Shown in pieces: positions 44,784 to 58,079 of a stretch of DNA of 64,000 bases (positions are counted from its first letter, which is position 1; every line of letters begins with the position of its first letter). Under the pieces are notes generated by a model that was given only the letters and a program-made list of their open reading frames with translations, was not told where the DNA came from and did no database searches. Both the position numbers and the translations under genes were made by a program. Location: contig OX375874.1 of assembly GCA_947359465.1 (NCBI GenBank), forward strand, positions 90,771,672 through 90,835,671, written 5' to 3'. The stretch comes from Metellina segmentata. Taxonomy: Eukaryota; Arthropoda; Arachnida; Araneae; Tetragnathidae.

Positions 44784-45659
44784 ACAGTCCAGTCACATTA
44801 ATGTGACCACCTGTCAAAAGCCAGAATAACCTCCTTTGGCATAACGGACAGCTGCTAGACGTACAGGAAGAGAGTCAATTAGGTTTCTGATGATGAGTGC
44901 GCACCCAGTGAATGCCAGGAAAACATTCCACAAACCATAATGCTACCTCCTCCAGCCTGGATCCTTCCGGCAATTGTTGCAGAGTGTTTGCTTTCAGACG
45001 TTTCACGCCGTATACGCCAACGTCCATCTGTTCGATGGAGCATAAAACGTGATTCATCGGAAAAAGCCACCTGTCGCCACTCGGTGGACGTCCAGTTGCG
45101 GTACTGGCGTGCAAATTCCAGCCTTCGTCGTCGATGAACAGCAGTCAGCATAGGTGCATTAACCAGGCGTCTGCTCCTGGTTAAGCAACGTTCGCTGAAC
45201 CGTTATTGAGGATACACTTTTGATATCCCCTTGGTTCATCTGGGCGCTCAGTTGCTCAACAGTTGCACGTCTATTCGCCCGAACGCATCTCCGTAGCCTT
45301 CGTTCGCCTCTGTCATCTATAGCCCGTGGTGCTCCACATGTGCCACGCCGCTGATTTTGGATAGTGCTATTTTGCCATTCACGGTATACTTTTACCACGG
45401 CGGCACGCGAACAGTTCACAAAATTAGCCGTTTCCGAAATGCTTCCACCCTTGGCCCGAAAGCCAATAAACATGCCCTTTTAGACGTCGGATAAATCGCT
45501 ATGTTTCTGCATTACGCCAACGATTGAAATGCTTTTCGATGCCCTAGGACATCCTTTATATACGCTCCATTGCAATGTGCTTCCACCTGCCTTTTGTGAT
45601 TGGTTATTTCACGTTGACGTCGAAAGTAGGTGGTGGTCACATTAATGTGACTGGACTGT
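44784..45659 (-). mobile_element. Tc1-like element, C-terminally deleted, with perfect 28-bp inverted ends
   Basis: ACAGTCCAGTCACATTAATG.. (44784-44811) is repeated exactly inverted at 45632-45659; the ends contain their own palindrome TCACATTAATGTGA. Surrounded by TA-rich DNA. At 876 bp it is deleted relative to a roughly 1.3-kb parent. The minus strand keeps the transposase N terminus (FRAKGGSISETANFVNCSR, helix-turn-helix; GERRLRRCVRANRRATV), then, after a frameshift near 45155, RRRRLEFARQYRNWTSTEW, FSDESRFMLHRTDGRW with the first catalytic Asp, and IMVCGMFSWHSLG. The second and third catalytic segments are missing, replaced by a junction near 44880. Confidence 0.93.
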
Positions 45660-45689
45660 GTATATATATATATGGAAACACACTGGATT

Positions 45690-46738
45690 TATAAGGAATC
45701 CTTTACTAATATGGCATGGGACCGCCTTTGGCATGTAATACAGCTTGGATTCGCCTGGGAATCGAATCATACAAGTGCTGAATAGTGTTTAGAGGAATAA
45801 TGTACCATTTTTCATGGAGATATTGTAAAAGTTCCGGGAGAGATGCCGGTGGGGAACATCGATTCCGGATTGAACGTTCTATAAAATAGACCATAACGGT
45901 TCGATTATATTAAGGTCGTGAGACTGTGCTGGCCAAGGTAGATATTTCATTTCATCCTCCTGTTCATCAAACCATGATTGGACCAGTCCCGCTGCATGAA
46001 TAGGAACATTATCATCCTGGAAAATTCCATCTCCAGCAGGAAACAAAGTTTGCATCATAGGATAGACCTGGTCAGTTAAATCTTCTCTATACTTCTCCCC
46101 AGTAATCCTTCCTTTCAGGGTTACGATTGGGCCAGCATAAAATCACGACATGGCTGCCCATACTATGACAGATCCACCTCCATGCTTGACAGTTGGATGG
46201 AGACAATCACGATAGTACGCTTGCAGGTGTCCTTCAAACGTGCACCCGGCCTATTGTGGAGAAAAGTGTGAAAGATGATTCGTATGACCATATAACTGTC
46301 TTCCACTTATATATCGACCAGGTTTTCTGGTTGTGGCACCACTTTAGTCATCTGTTGGCATTAACATCTGTGACAAATGGCTTGGGAATTGCTTCTCTGC
46401 CATAAATGTTCTGTTTATGAAGGTGCCTCCTAACTGTAATTATTGACAGTGGAGAATCCAGATGCTGATTGAGCTCTGCGGTCACTTTAGCTGCAGTTGT
46501 TTTTATTTTAGACATTACAATCCGCTTCAAAACCCGTCGGTCTCTTTCACTCAGCTTCTATTTCGTCCACTATTTTGCTTTTCCGAGCCTGTCTTGCCGC
46601 GCTATGTTTACGCTGTCATGACTTTAGACACCGTACCTCTACAAACGCCTAATAGCTGGGATGTTTCGGTCACATTTGCTCCAACTAGTCGGGCTCCAAC
46701 AATTTGGCCTCTTTGAAAGTCTGCGAGGTCTGACATTT
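45690..46738 (-). pseudogene. Tc1-like transposase, nearly full length but decayed
   Basis: A second Tc1-type gene directly beside the previous element, also minus strand. From 46736: [20 protein letters not shown] (N terminus), SKIKTTAAKVTAELN, TVRRHLHKQNIYGREAI (second HTH). Then follow KHGGGSVIVWAAMS, ITGEKYREDLTDQVYPMM, DGIFQDDNVPIHAAGLVQSW (second catalytic Asp), LPWPAQSHDLNIIEPLW (third catalytic residue) and SIPRRIQAVLHAKGGPMPY at the end (45706-45894). Several stops and frameshifts. The inverted ends are not resolved because the element runs into AT repeats on both sides (45660-45672 and 46808-46877). Confidence 0.92.
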
Positions 46739-46804
46739 TACGCTTTTGACAAAAATCCACGATTAATACAACTTTACTAAAGCTACCTCATACTACCATA
46801 CATA

Positions 46805-46807
<3 letters not shown>

Positions 46808-46877
<70 letters not shown>
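46808..46877. repeat. (AT)n microsatellite
   Basis: About 70 bp of alternating A/T at the edge of the Tc1 relic. Confidence 0.95.
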
Positions 46878-46879
<2 letters not shown>

Positions 46880-47307
46880 AATATAACCCTAAAGTGTGAC
46901 GTTGATTAAATACCTACTTCAGCAATTCACTTGTTTTTTCTTCCAGCTTCTGTTCCACAGAAATACTAAAAATATTAAAAATTGAGATTGGATAAATTTA
47001 GCTACTGATGAAAATTATGACACCACAAAAGAAACATATGGGTCTAAGTTTCATATTTGTTACGTGGATGGGTAGTATGTATCGCGCAGGTGCCGCTTGA
47101 ATATGTCAGTGAAAGCAATGCAGTGCATCCTAAATCCTTGGTAGAAACGGAGGCAGGAAGAAACTTTTATAGGTATGTAAGTAGTTAATTAACTTCGAAC
47201 TGCAGCAACAGTACTCTTAAACGCCATTAAACGTTTATAGCCGGAAGTCATTAAATCCAAAAACGTTCTTGCGAATTTTAATTAAAAATTTAAAAAATCT
47301 GTCAAAC
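46878..47307. other. nothing recognised
   Basis: No repeat match, terminus or gene that I can support. Confidence 0.5.
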
Positions 47308-47576
47308 TATATATCGCACCCGATCAAGAAAAGTGACACAACTCAAAATTGCAGAATTTGAGAAACATCAACTTAAAGGATACTTTAAAACGTATATTGA
47401 AATAGTATAAAATTCTTTTAAATATTATGTTAGTATTTATGATGCTAATTTCTATTATATTCTACAGCATAGTAATAGAACACTCTGGGTCACCTCATAC
47501 ATATTTTTCAATGATATAACATCAAAAATATGTTTTTGACTTATGTCACTTTTCTTGCCGTGGGGTGTGATATATA
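47308..47576. mobile_element. MITE with ~33-bp inverted ends, TA-flanked
   Basis: TATATATCGCACCC..CAAGAAAAGTGACACA at the left is matched inverted by ATGTCACTTTTCTTG..GGGTGTGATATATA at the right with a 2-base indel. 269 bp, no coding. TA at the ends suggests Tc1/mariner mobilisation. It abuts the 5' side of the Helitron-type repeat at 47577. Confidence 0.7.
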
Positions 47577-49890
<2,314 letters not shown>

Positions 49891-51166
49891 TGAAATATAT
49901 TATTCACCATATTTGTACCCTTCTAAACCTTCTCAATGATACTTAATATATTCCCAACATCACCTTTTAGCTTTCTGTGTCATGTGTTTCATACAGAGCA
50001 AACCTCACGTCAATGACTTTTAAATCTTTGGGAATATTCTTGTACAGAAATATGTAAAATACTTGTATCAAAATGCATTAGAAAACTAAAAATGTAATCA
50101 AATACAGTAGAACGAAATATTTAATTCCACGATTTGAGGAGAGTTATTGTTTTAAAGTTACTACAGTATTTCCATCATCAGAAATAAATCCCGTGACATT
50201 CACTTAGATTAGTCACGAAGATAGGAATGAAAAATATGAAATTTTTATGTGCTTTCTCTTGTACTCATTTTCATACAGCACCTAAATTTATGGCTAGTAA
50301 TTATCAATACCTATGATCTTGGTGCTTTTAAAAACTTCCAAATCCGTCAATGCCAAACGCTCTGGACTTAAGAAAGGCAGTCTTTGTTTAATTAGATCTT
50401 TTTCACATAAATTATCAATGGTTAAAGATTGTATGAGGTATATATTTCATATTATGTTGTACTTGCAACACTGTTTTGGAGCTATTTTCATCACAAACAA
50501 CCGACGGCTGCAGAATCCAAATCTGTTGACTATTCCAAACAATTTGCATTTTTAAACCAGCACAAACTATATAATTCTATACAGTTCTTGGGAAAGTGTA
50601 ATTAGTTAAATTGCCTTTCTCAGTAAAATACCAAAAACTTATCAGCTGATATGATATAAAATACTTGACAAGTGTGATACTTCTAATTTATAAGACATTT
50701 AAATTTGTCGGTTATCTTACTTGGTTTGCAAGATCACACACATTACCATACAAAGCTACATTTAAATATAAAATACTTGTCAATAAATCTATATGTAAAG
50801 CTAGTGATATGAGTTGCAAATCCTTACATTTGTCAACAATAGGATATAGAGCGGTGTACATACATTTTCCTCGACAACCATTTCCAAAACGTAGAGCCAT
50901 AGCAACCAAATCGTGATTTAAAAAAAAAAAGAATCCCGCTGAAATATGTAGTCTGGATAAAGTCGACTTCACGAAATAATGAGTAGTCTCAAAGAGAGAA
51001 AATCAAATGAAAACTTCGTAAAATCGACGAAATTATGAGCACTTTGAAAAATAAGTACTTCAAACACAAAAGCAAAGATATCGAATAACGAAAAGCACAT
51101 CACAAGAATGAAAGTCTACAAGAAGCATTGTTATGCCTTACAGTTCTATTTAAATAATACATAATA
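49891..51166. other. spacer between the inverted Helitron-type copies; no gene recognised
   Basis: 1276 bp, AT-rich. Plus-strand frames at 50313-50555 and 50665-50916 (80 and 83 codons) have no motif I recognise. The spacer is bounded on both sides by the CTAG ends of the two copies, which face each other. Confidence 0.5.
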
Positions 51167-53360
51167 CTAGCAAAAACACACGGCTTTGTTCGGGTTCAAT
51201 TAATAATATGTTGGTTGAAAAGTCATCATCAATTATTTTTCATAAAAGAATGTTAGCATCATTTAATTGTACGGAAAAATAATTTTAATATCCATTTTAA
51301 CTGCTCCATCGCTTCTACAATTTACTTCGGACGCAAATATACATACATGTTGTATCCATCCATATAATCCATTTCATATTCGTCGCACTTCTGCTGAAAG
51401 TTTTTTTTCTAATGTGACTACTACAGAAGTTGATTTTGAGTTTTCGAGTGACTACGAATATTCCTGTGCATTCATTTTCAATAAAAATAGCGAATTTTTC
51501 GCATGGTCTTGCAGTTAATTTTCCTATGAATATGTTTTACTTGTGCCATTCTTTCACATAGTATACAATATTTTCGAATTTCATCATCAATATGAAAGGA
51601 TGATAAATTAAATTGTTACGGCATTCGTGACTAATTTAGTTTGAAGCAGACGCAAGTTTTCTTGAAAATTCCATTCAGGCGGCAGGTGGAATAGCGGAAC
51701 TTCTGTTAGATATATAAAACAGAGTTTGACAGTCTCTATACAAAACCACCCCTCTTGACCAATCTATACCACATTTGGTACTTATATTTTAAAACTTGTG
51801 GGTATGATAGGCTACATATTAACCAGCGTTCTATTTGTCCAAGGGGGCTAAAAATTTACAGCATTCGGGACTAATTTAATTGGAAGCAAACGCACTTTTC
51901 CCTGAAAATTCCATTCAGCGGCATGTGGAATAATGGATCTTGTGATCGTAATAAATGTCTTCAGTGCAGACGAATTAAACTCAATCTATAACAATATTTT
52001 AATAAATAGAAGATTGATTTTACAGCGCTTTTACAAAAAGAAAAGCACTGCATTCAACGAATGATTCACATGTATCTAAGTTGGGTAAGAACAGCTTCAC
52101 TAAGTAGAGTAAGCAACTTCCGACCTTTTATCACTAAAGACAAAATATTTCAATATGTCAAAATTATTAGCTGTGATATTGTTCTACAAAATACAACACA
52201 ACAACGTCTTGTTTAAAATTCCCTTTTTTCCAACAGACAAACAGTTTTAAATGGAACCATCATGGTTCCTTTATAAAATTCAGAAATTCGGTGACTAAAT
52301 GGTGGGTTTTTTTCGGTGGCTATTTGGAATGATAGATGTAATTACTTGACGATGAAGTACAGCTTTCAATTACACCCACTGAAACGGGAAAATCAAATTA
52401 AATTTAATTGATTCTAATCGTCTTTCAATGAAAAGCTATATCAAAATTTTGAAATATTTGAACTACAGCGTATATCTACCCATTTCAAATTAACGTAACA
52501 CATCTCATTTTAAAGGGGTTTTTTTTAATTTATTTGTTTTAAAATAAAAAATTACACAAGTTAAAAATATTTTTATGTGTATATTTTATTTATTTTATGA
52601 TACAGCAATCTTCACACTGTTACGTATTAAACCAGAGATAAAAGAAAGTTGGTCGAAATATATGTTCCACCAAGGAATTACACAGGTTTAGTGATATTTT
52701 GCAATAAATAAATAAATCATTGAAATCTAACACCTGAATAATATTTATGCAATAGGTTTTTAACCGAAAAAATATTAATACAAACAGAAACAAAATTCCA
52801 ATCCTTTAAAAAAATCAAAATTCTGAAAACAAATCTGTTTTAACATGTTAAATTTCGATTACCTGAATATATTCTGAAATAGCACAGTTCGACAAAAGAC
52901 TAGACAATATTGATAAAGACAATAATGATTTATAAGCAAAAAGAACACATATTTATAACACTCATGATTCTCAAATATGACAGCAACATCTCGCTGTCGA
53001 TTCAAATACCCAAGCAAAGAATTCTAAATAAAATTAAAAAATTAAACATGAATTATGACGTTGCCAGATACCGAAAAGCAAAATTACACTTTTATGATCA
53101 AAGAGTTTTTCTTTTGGGCTTTCGTGTTCCATTACAAAATGTAAGTTATGTAAAATTAAATGCTTTAAATAATCTTTTTTCATCAAACAAATATTTATAA
53201 ATATTGTTTTCATTATGGGAAGAAGTAAAAAGTCAGTTTAAATACGTATTTTATAATTTAATTTTTTTTTTAAATATTTTTCAATCAACACTGGTAAAGC
53301 AATCTGAGCTGCGTACGGCAATCATTTATACTCAATGTTATTTCTATGGAGATTTCGATC
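51167..53360 (-). mobile_element. Helitron-type repeat, right copy (minus orientation)
   Basis: Inverted counterpart of 47577-49890. Its 3' end faces the left copy: ACTAGCAAAAACACACGGCT at 51166-51185 is the complement of ..GCTAG|T. Collinear matches include GTTGCCAGATACCGAAAAGC against GCTTTTCGGTGTCTGGCAAC, GAAAGCTGTACTTCATCGTCA, and GCAATCTGAGCTGCGTACGG against the left copy near 47800. Homology ends close to 53360, so the first ~180 bp of the left copy are absent. Identity is around 85 percent by eye. Confidence 0.7.
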
Positions 53361-53567
53361 AAACCGCTTAGAATTAAAACTGCCAGAACATACGTTTAAC
53401 AAACAAAAGTATTGAACTCATGAGACTTTGTTATGTATTCTTTATTTTTGGTGTGGAGACTTCACATATTTTTAAACCTAATTCATGAAACTATGCTTTA
53501 ATGAGCTTATATTTAAGGAAATAGATGTTGGCACATACCGATATTTACTAGAAAGAATGTCGTTTAA

Positions 53568-54219
53568 TCTATATATATAATTCTCTTACGTGGCTCACGA
53601 AAAAGACGTTATTTGTAATCGCGTTTTGGCAACACTGTACGATTGTTTGTTTATCGCGAAGTCTCGCGCATCGATTGAAATTATAGCGTTATCGGATGAA
53701 ATTTTATTGAAAAAAAAAAAAGGAAATTTTAATGAGCTGTTGCAGTTAGTTTATAATAGAAATCAAAGAAAGCGGAGGATCTTTTCAGGGCCATTTAAAA
53801 AACGGTCCTTTTCAGGGCCAACAATTATAGTTCAACAAGACGCTTGCACTACAACTTTCGGCAACAAACTCAATGAAAAAGTGTGGGTCGTTTGAGTGCT
53901 GGGAAAATGTACACACAAACAACATGCTGGGTATTCAATTTCCAAAGCAACGCTCACATTTCGAGTCAAAATTTGCACAAAGTTTTCATTTGAATTCTGA
54001 TTTTAGAGATACTCTATATATTTTTTCTGTAATACAGCAAATTTAGATTTGGAAAAAAAATTTTGGTAACATATTTTGTAAACAATCCTTTCTGCTAGGA
54101 CACATGTCTTCATTGAGGCGAGCGAAGCGAGCATAGGTTCGCGCAGCGAACCAATGAGGATTGCGAAGCAATCCTCCGGGGGTTGGCGAGCGTTAGCGAG
54201 CAGGGGGCAGGCCCCCTAG
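53568..54219 (+). mobile_element. complete non-autonomous Helitron
   Basis: Begins TCTATATATATAATTCTCTT, preceded by A (53567). It ends GGGGGCAGGCCCC then CCTAG (54219), followed by T (54220), so it sits exactly between A and T without target duplication, as Helitrons do. The last 110 bases form a series of short hairpins: GCGAGCGAAGCGAGC, GGTTCGCGCAGCGAACC, GGATTGCGAAGCAATCC, GCGAGCGTTAGCGAGC and finally the GGGGGC/GCCCCC stem just before CTAG. No helicase; the 101-codon frame inside is not protein-like. The decayed end at 22003-22125 is a relative. Confidence 0.92.
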
Positions 54220-54287
54220 TAATTCATTATTATTTCAGGTGGTTGTATTTATGATTACTATGATAACCCTGTTTTGAATGTTGTTCA

Positions 54288-54293
<6 letters not shown>

Positions 54294-54319
<26 letters not shown>
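54294..54319. repeat. (CT)n microsatellite
   Basis: About 13 CT units. Similar short tracts occur at 61957-61976 (CT) and 41709-41730 (GA). Confidence 0.9.
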
Positions 54320-54599
54320 TCTGTTCTGTTCTAATTTATATTACTTCATTGAAATATAAGAAGACACCCTATTAATGTTCTCTGAATCAGTTGTTAACTA
54401 TTAGATTTCCATAAAATGACGCTTCATAACGGTTTCAACGAAAGTACCTCTAATTCCAATTAACGAGCTGTGGAAAAGTACTTAATTACCATTCCATTCA
54501 AAATTGTTTTAAATTTAGTATTAATGGTACGAATCTGGTGAAGCTGTACATCATAAAGATCTAGAAATCAGATGTCTAACCCCTCATACAGACCCTCCC

Positions 54600-54890
54600 C
54601 TCGAGCTACCTTTTAACATGACGATTTGTACCCTTGTAGGCCTGATTGTTCGAACTGTTTTCTATTACAAACATATGCTACTTGGCCTACTCAGTCATCC
54701 GATTTGTCCCCCATCGAACACGCATGGGAAATGATTGCTCGATCCGTATGTCATATCCTGATGTGCCAACTAACGAACTGTGGATGTATGTTGAATCTCT
54801 TGTAACGATATTCCAGAATCTTTATCGGCCTGTGCCACGCTGTGTGCCAATTACTCGTTTTAGCATGTCCCTTTTGACTTACATTTCTGT
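54600..54890 (+). pseudogene. Tc1-like transposase, C-terminal scrap
   Basis: Across frames: YATWPTQSSDLSPIEHAWEM (the third catalytic segment, SPDLSPIEH.W), then MIARSVCHIL and, in another frame, NELWMYVESLVTIFQNLYRP, the region before the C terminus of Tc1-type transposases. Everything upstream, including the first two catalytic segments, is absent. Confidence 0.75.
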
Positions 54891-54951
54891 AATTTCAGTC
54901 ATTTTTACATTTCACCACATGTCATCATTCAATTTAATTTATTGCTGCAAA

Positions 54952-55336
54952 TCAGCGATTTTTAACCATTTTAATCTCATGGCACACACAAACTAATTAC
55001 TAAAATTCTGCCCACACCAAAAATATATTATATCTTTTTGCTGATCTGAAAAAGGCATAATTTTGATTGATTTATAAAAAAGTATTATTTACCTTCCTTT
55101 TTGCGTCAAAGTAGTTTTTATAAAATATCTGAAAATGTTGTTCATACTTTGTAATACAGAATAATACTCAAGATACTTTATACGGATATTATTTGAACTT
55201 ATTTGTAAACCCATGTGTCAAAAGTTCAGAACTAAGCCGTTGAAATGAAAATCTTGCGGAGTTTAAACAGTTTCACCATTTTTAAAGCACACCAGTTCCA
55301 TTCATGTGGCAAACCGGTTTAAAATCATTTCTAAAA
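54952..55336. mobile_element. possible hAT-type MITE
   Basis: CAGCGATTTTTAACCATTTT..CATGGCACAC at the left resembles hAT ends of the CAGNGNTTCTCAACC..GGCACAC kind. GTGGCAAACCGGTTTAAAATCAT near 55310-55332 is roughly its inverted counterpart. I could not find a matching 8-bp duplication, so the call is weak. Confidence 0.3.
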
Positions 55337-55339
55337 CTC

Positions 55340-56436
55340 ATGCCTTTGTTGCATTTTCCATGAGCAGTAGTGCATTTTAGGATTTAATGTTGTGAATTGA
55401 TCCTAATTAAACGAGAATACCAAGTTTTATTATTCTACATTCATGAAAATTTATTATTATTCATCAAATATCTTTATAATCACGAAATGTTTAAATTTTG
55501 AACAATTGAATCATACATTAAATACAACAATACCAATTTTTATTTTTAGAAAAATCTTGATTTACTTTAACAACCTCATCAAAATATTATTTGGCATTAA
55601 ACTTTTAGTTTTATTATTTCACAAAGTCTTTACTTTATGTATGCATTATATTCAAGAGTATCAAATAATACCTCTTTGAAAACTAGATTCAATGTGTGCT
55701 CGATACGGTTTCTAAAGCCAAACCAAGCCTACAGACGCATGCTAATCGAAAATCCCTCAGCGCAGACATTCCAAAAGAGTGGTCTGCGGTTCAAATGCGC
55801 AACAAGAGTTGAGTGGTGCAGTGAGGAATAAATATGCTGTAATATTCTATTCGATGGCTTGGACAAGGGATTTAAAAGCATATTAAATTTCCTCTCGAAA
55901 TCGGAACTCGTGAAGTAGGAAAAATTGGTTCGACCACTTCAAACTGAAACTTTTCTAAAGTTTAGTAGCGAATCCTTTTAAAGCTCTTACGATCTAAAAA
56001 TCAGCCTCTGGAAGACTTTCATCGGACTTTGGAAGAGCTTTTAGAACACAGCCATGCTGTTTCGTGTTGCGAAACTTTTCCCACAGAAGATTGGCAGGAT
56101 TTGGGGGGGGGGGATTGCGGGAGGGATTTTTCCCTACTGGGTTTAATCGGAACAGCACAGTAGCTTCTGTTTTTGAATAAAATATCCACCTGGCAATTTT
56201 AACATGTTATACTTGTAGGATGCATGATAGGAATTTCAATGTGCTCATTACTTCCTTGTATTTTTCAACGTTGTAGAATACAATTTCTTCCTTTCTTTTA
56301 GCTTGTCGAAAACGGGGTTCTTATACTTAAACATATTTGAGGTTTTATTTCGTGTTGTTGCTTGACCACTTTGAATATAAAGTTCAATTTAAAGATTTGA
56401 AAGTCTAAACGGCGCAATTTAATTCATGCTTAATTA
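55340..56436. other. no gene recognised
   Basis: AT-rich left half; a run of G at about 56104-56113. No motif or terminus. Confidence 0.5.
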
Positions 56437-56767
56437 TACAGGGTGATTCTACGGTCATGGGACAAGGAGAGGTGATACAGCTCACTAAAACATACATTTT
56501 TTGTATAGGAATGTATGGTCGGAAATGACTCGTGGACGCACGAACACAAAGGAGCAGATAATCATTGTTTATTTACAACATCATTGCAAAGTTCTTCTTT
56601 GCAGCAATGTTTACAATAAATGCTTTAAATTGCGACCACTAACAGTAATACAAACTCGGCAGCTGTGATTGGTTGGCAATGCTGTGGGTAGAGGGATGTA
56701 GTGTGCCTGGACATCCGTGATCTGATGCATCTGCAAGAAAACGTGATTTGTAACTGTACTGTCGGCC

Positions 56768-57890
56768 GTGATGGGATATTTTACAAATAGTGAAAAGACG
56801 GATATGGATATGATGTACGGTGCTGCTAATTGGAACGGCAGAGCATCGCTACGGCTATATCAGGAATGTTTTCCAAACAGGCGTTTGCCAAACCACAAAA
56901 TGTTTGAGCTATTGCATCGGCACGTTTGTGAAAATGGTTTATTCATCGCCAGCTCTGACGGAAGAACTGGATCAAGAAGTGTACGACATCCAAATATGGA
57001 AGAAACCATCTTGAACATTGTGGATGAAACCATCTTGAACATTGTGAATGAAAGCATCTTGAACATTGTGGATGAAACCATCTTGAACATTGTGGATGAA
57101 ACCATCTTGAACATTGTGGATGAAACCATCTTGAACATTGCGGATGAAACACCCCACACAAGTACAAGAGCTATTGCACGTCGTGTACATGTGAGTTATC
57201 CCACCGTTCGGAGAGTCTTAAATGAAGAACTTTTATACCAATTCCATATTCAGAGAGTCCAAGCATTGCAGACAGGTGATTACAAACTGTGCGTAGAATT
57301 CTGCCAGTGGTTCTTGCAGCAGTGTGCGTTGCAGCAGGATTTCCCTGCTTCTGTGCTATTCACACATTAGGTGACTTTTACACAGGAAGGTATTTTTAAT
57401 GTGCTCAATACTCATGTGTGGGCAATAGAAAATCCTCACGCTACACGTCCACATGCATTCCACAAATTCTTTTCTGTGAATGTTTGGGCGGGTGTTGTTA
57501 GCGATTTCCTCAAAGGCCCATATATCCTACCAACGCGACTCAGTGGCTCACATTGTCGTATTTTTCTGGAAGAGGTTTTACCAGAATTGCTGCAAGATGC
57601 TCCTACTGTCGTTCGCAATCACATGTGGTTTCAGCATGATGGTACGTCAGGCCATTTAAACATGGTTGTCCGCAATTACCTGGATACCAGTTTTGCGGGG
57701 CGATGGATTGGGCGTGGTGGGCCAGTCTGATGGCCAACCCGATCGCCAGGTTTATCGAGTATCGATTGCTTCTTATTCATCTGAAGACCATCGTTTACGG
57801 AACTCCAGTTGACTCAATTGAGGACCTCGTTGCTCGACTATCCATTGCGCAGTCACCTTTGTAACTGTTCGCCAATCACTCATTCGAACA
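56768..57890 (+). pseudogene. mariner-type transposase, catalytically dead
   Basis: ATG at 56768: MMGYFTNSEKTDMDMMYGAA, NWNGRASLRLYQECFPNRRL (HTH 1), SSDGRTGSRSVRHPN (linker), then an in-frame minisatellite (57002-57145), TSTRAIARRVHVSYPTVRRV (HTH 2), FCQWFLQQC. The first catalytic block, expected LFTDEATFT, reads LFTH-stop-VTFT: Asp is His (CAT, 57365-57367) and the next codon is TAG (57368-57370). Reading resumes VTFTQEGIFNVLNTHVWAIE, FFSVNVWAGVVSDFLKGPYI, MWFQHDGTSGHLNMVVRNYL (second Asp kept), WIGRGGPV-stop-WPTRSPGLSSIDCF (third Asp kept). Otherwise the frame is largely intact, so death looks fairly recent. Confidence 0.94.
57002..57145 (+). repeat. 24-bp minisatellite, six in-frame copies, inside the transposase
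   Basis: Six head-to-tail copies of GAAACCATCTTGAACATTGT+GGAT, four of them identical; copies 2, 3 and 6 carry one substitution each (57047 G to A, 57054 C to G, 57141 T to C; the first, second and last variants). Each unit encodes ETILNIVD or a one-residue variant, so the transposase gains about 40 residues in the linker between its two helix-turn-helix motifs without losing frame. Confidence 0.97.
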
Positions 57891-58079
57891 TTGCTACAAC
57901 GAAGCACTTTGTAAGGATGTTGTAAATAAACAATTTTTTTTTTCTGTTCATGTCTCTTTTTTTGTGTTCGTGCCTCCACGCGTCCCTTCCGACTATACAT
58001 TCCTGTACGAAAAATGTATATTTTAGTAAGCTGTACCATCTCTCCAAGTATGTCCCATGACCGTAGAATCACCCTGTTT

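Larger units (their letters stand above)
56439..58076 (+). mobile_element. mariner-type element, near full length
   Basis: Starts CAGGGTGATTCTACGGTCAT and ends with its exact complement; the match continues GGGACA and, imperfectly, for about 90 bp. TA precedes it (56437-56438); the right flank reads TT, a decayed TA. Length about 1.64 kb, normal for an autonomous element of this family, with one transposase gene on the plus strand. Confidence 0.95.

Noticed and set aside
53590..53895. 101-codon frame
   Set aside because: It lies inside a non-autonomous Helitron and has no helicase or Rep motif.
57002..57145. CRISPR-like array
   Set aside because: The repeats are contiguous with no spacers, in a transposase frame of a eukaryotic element.
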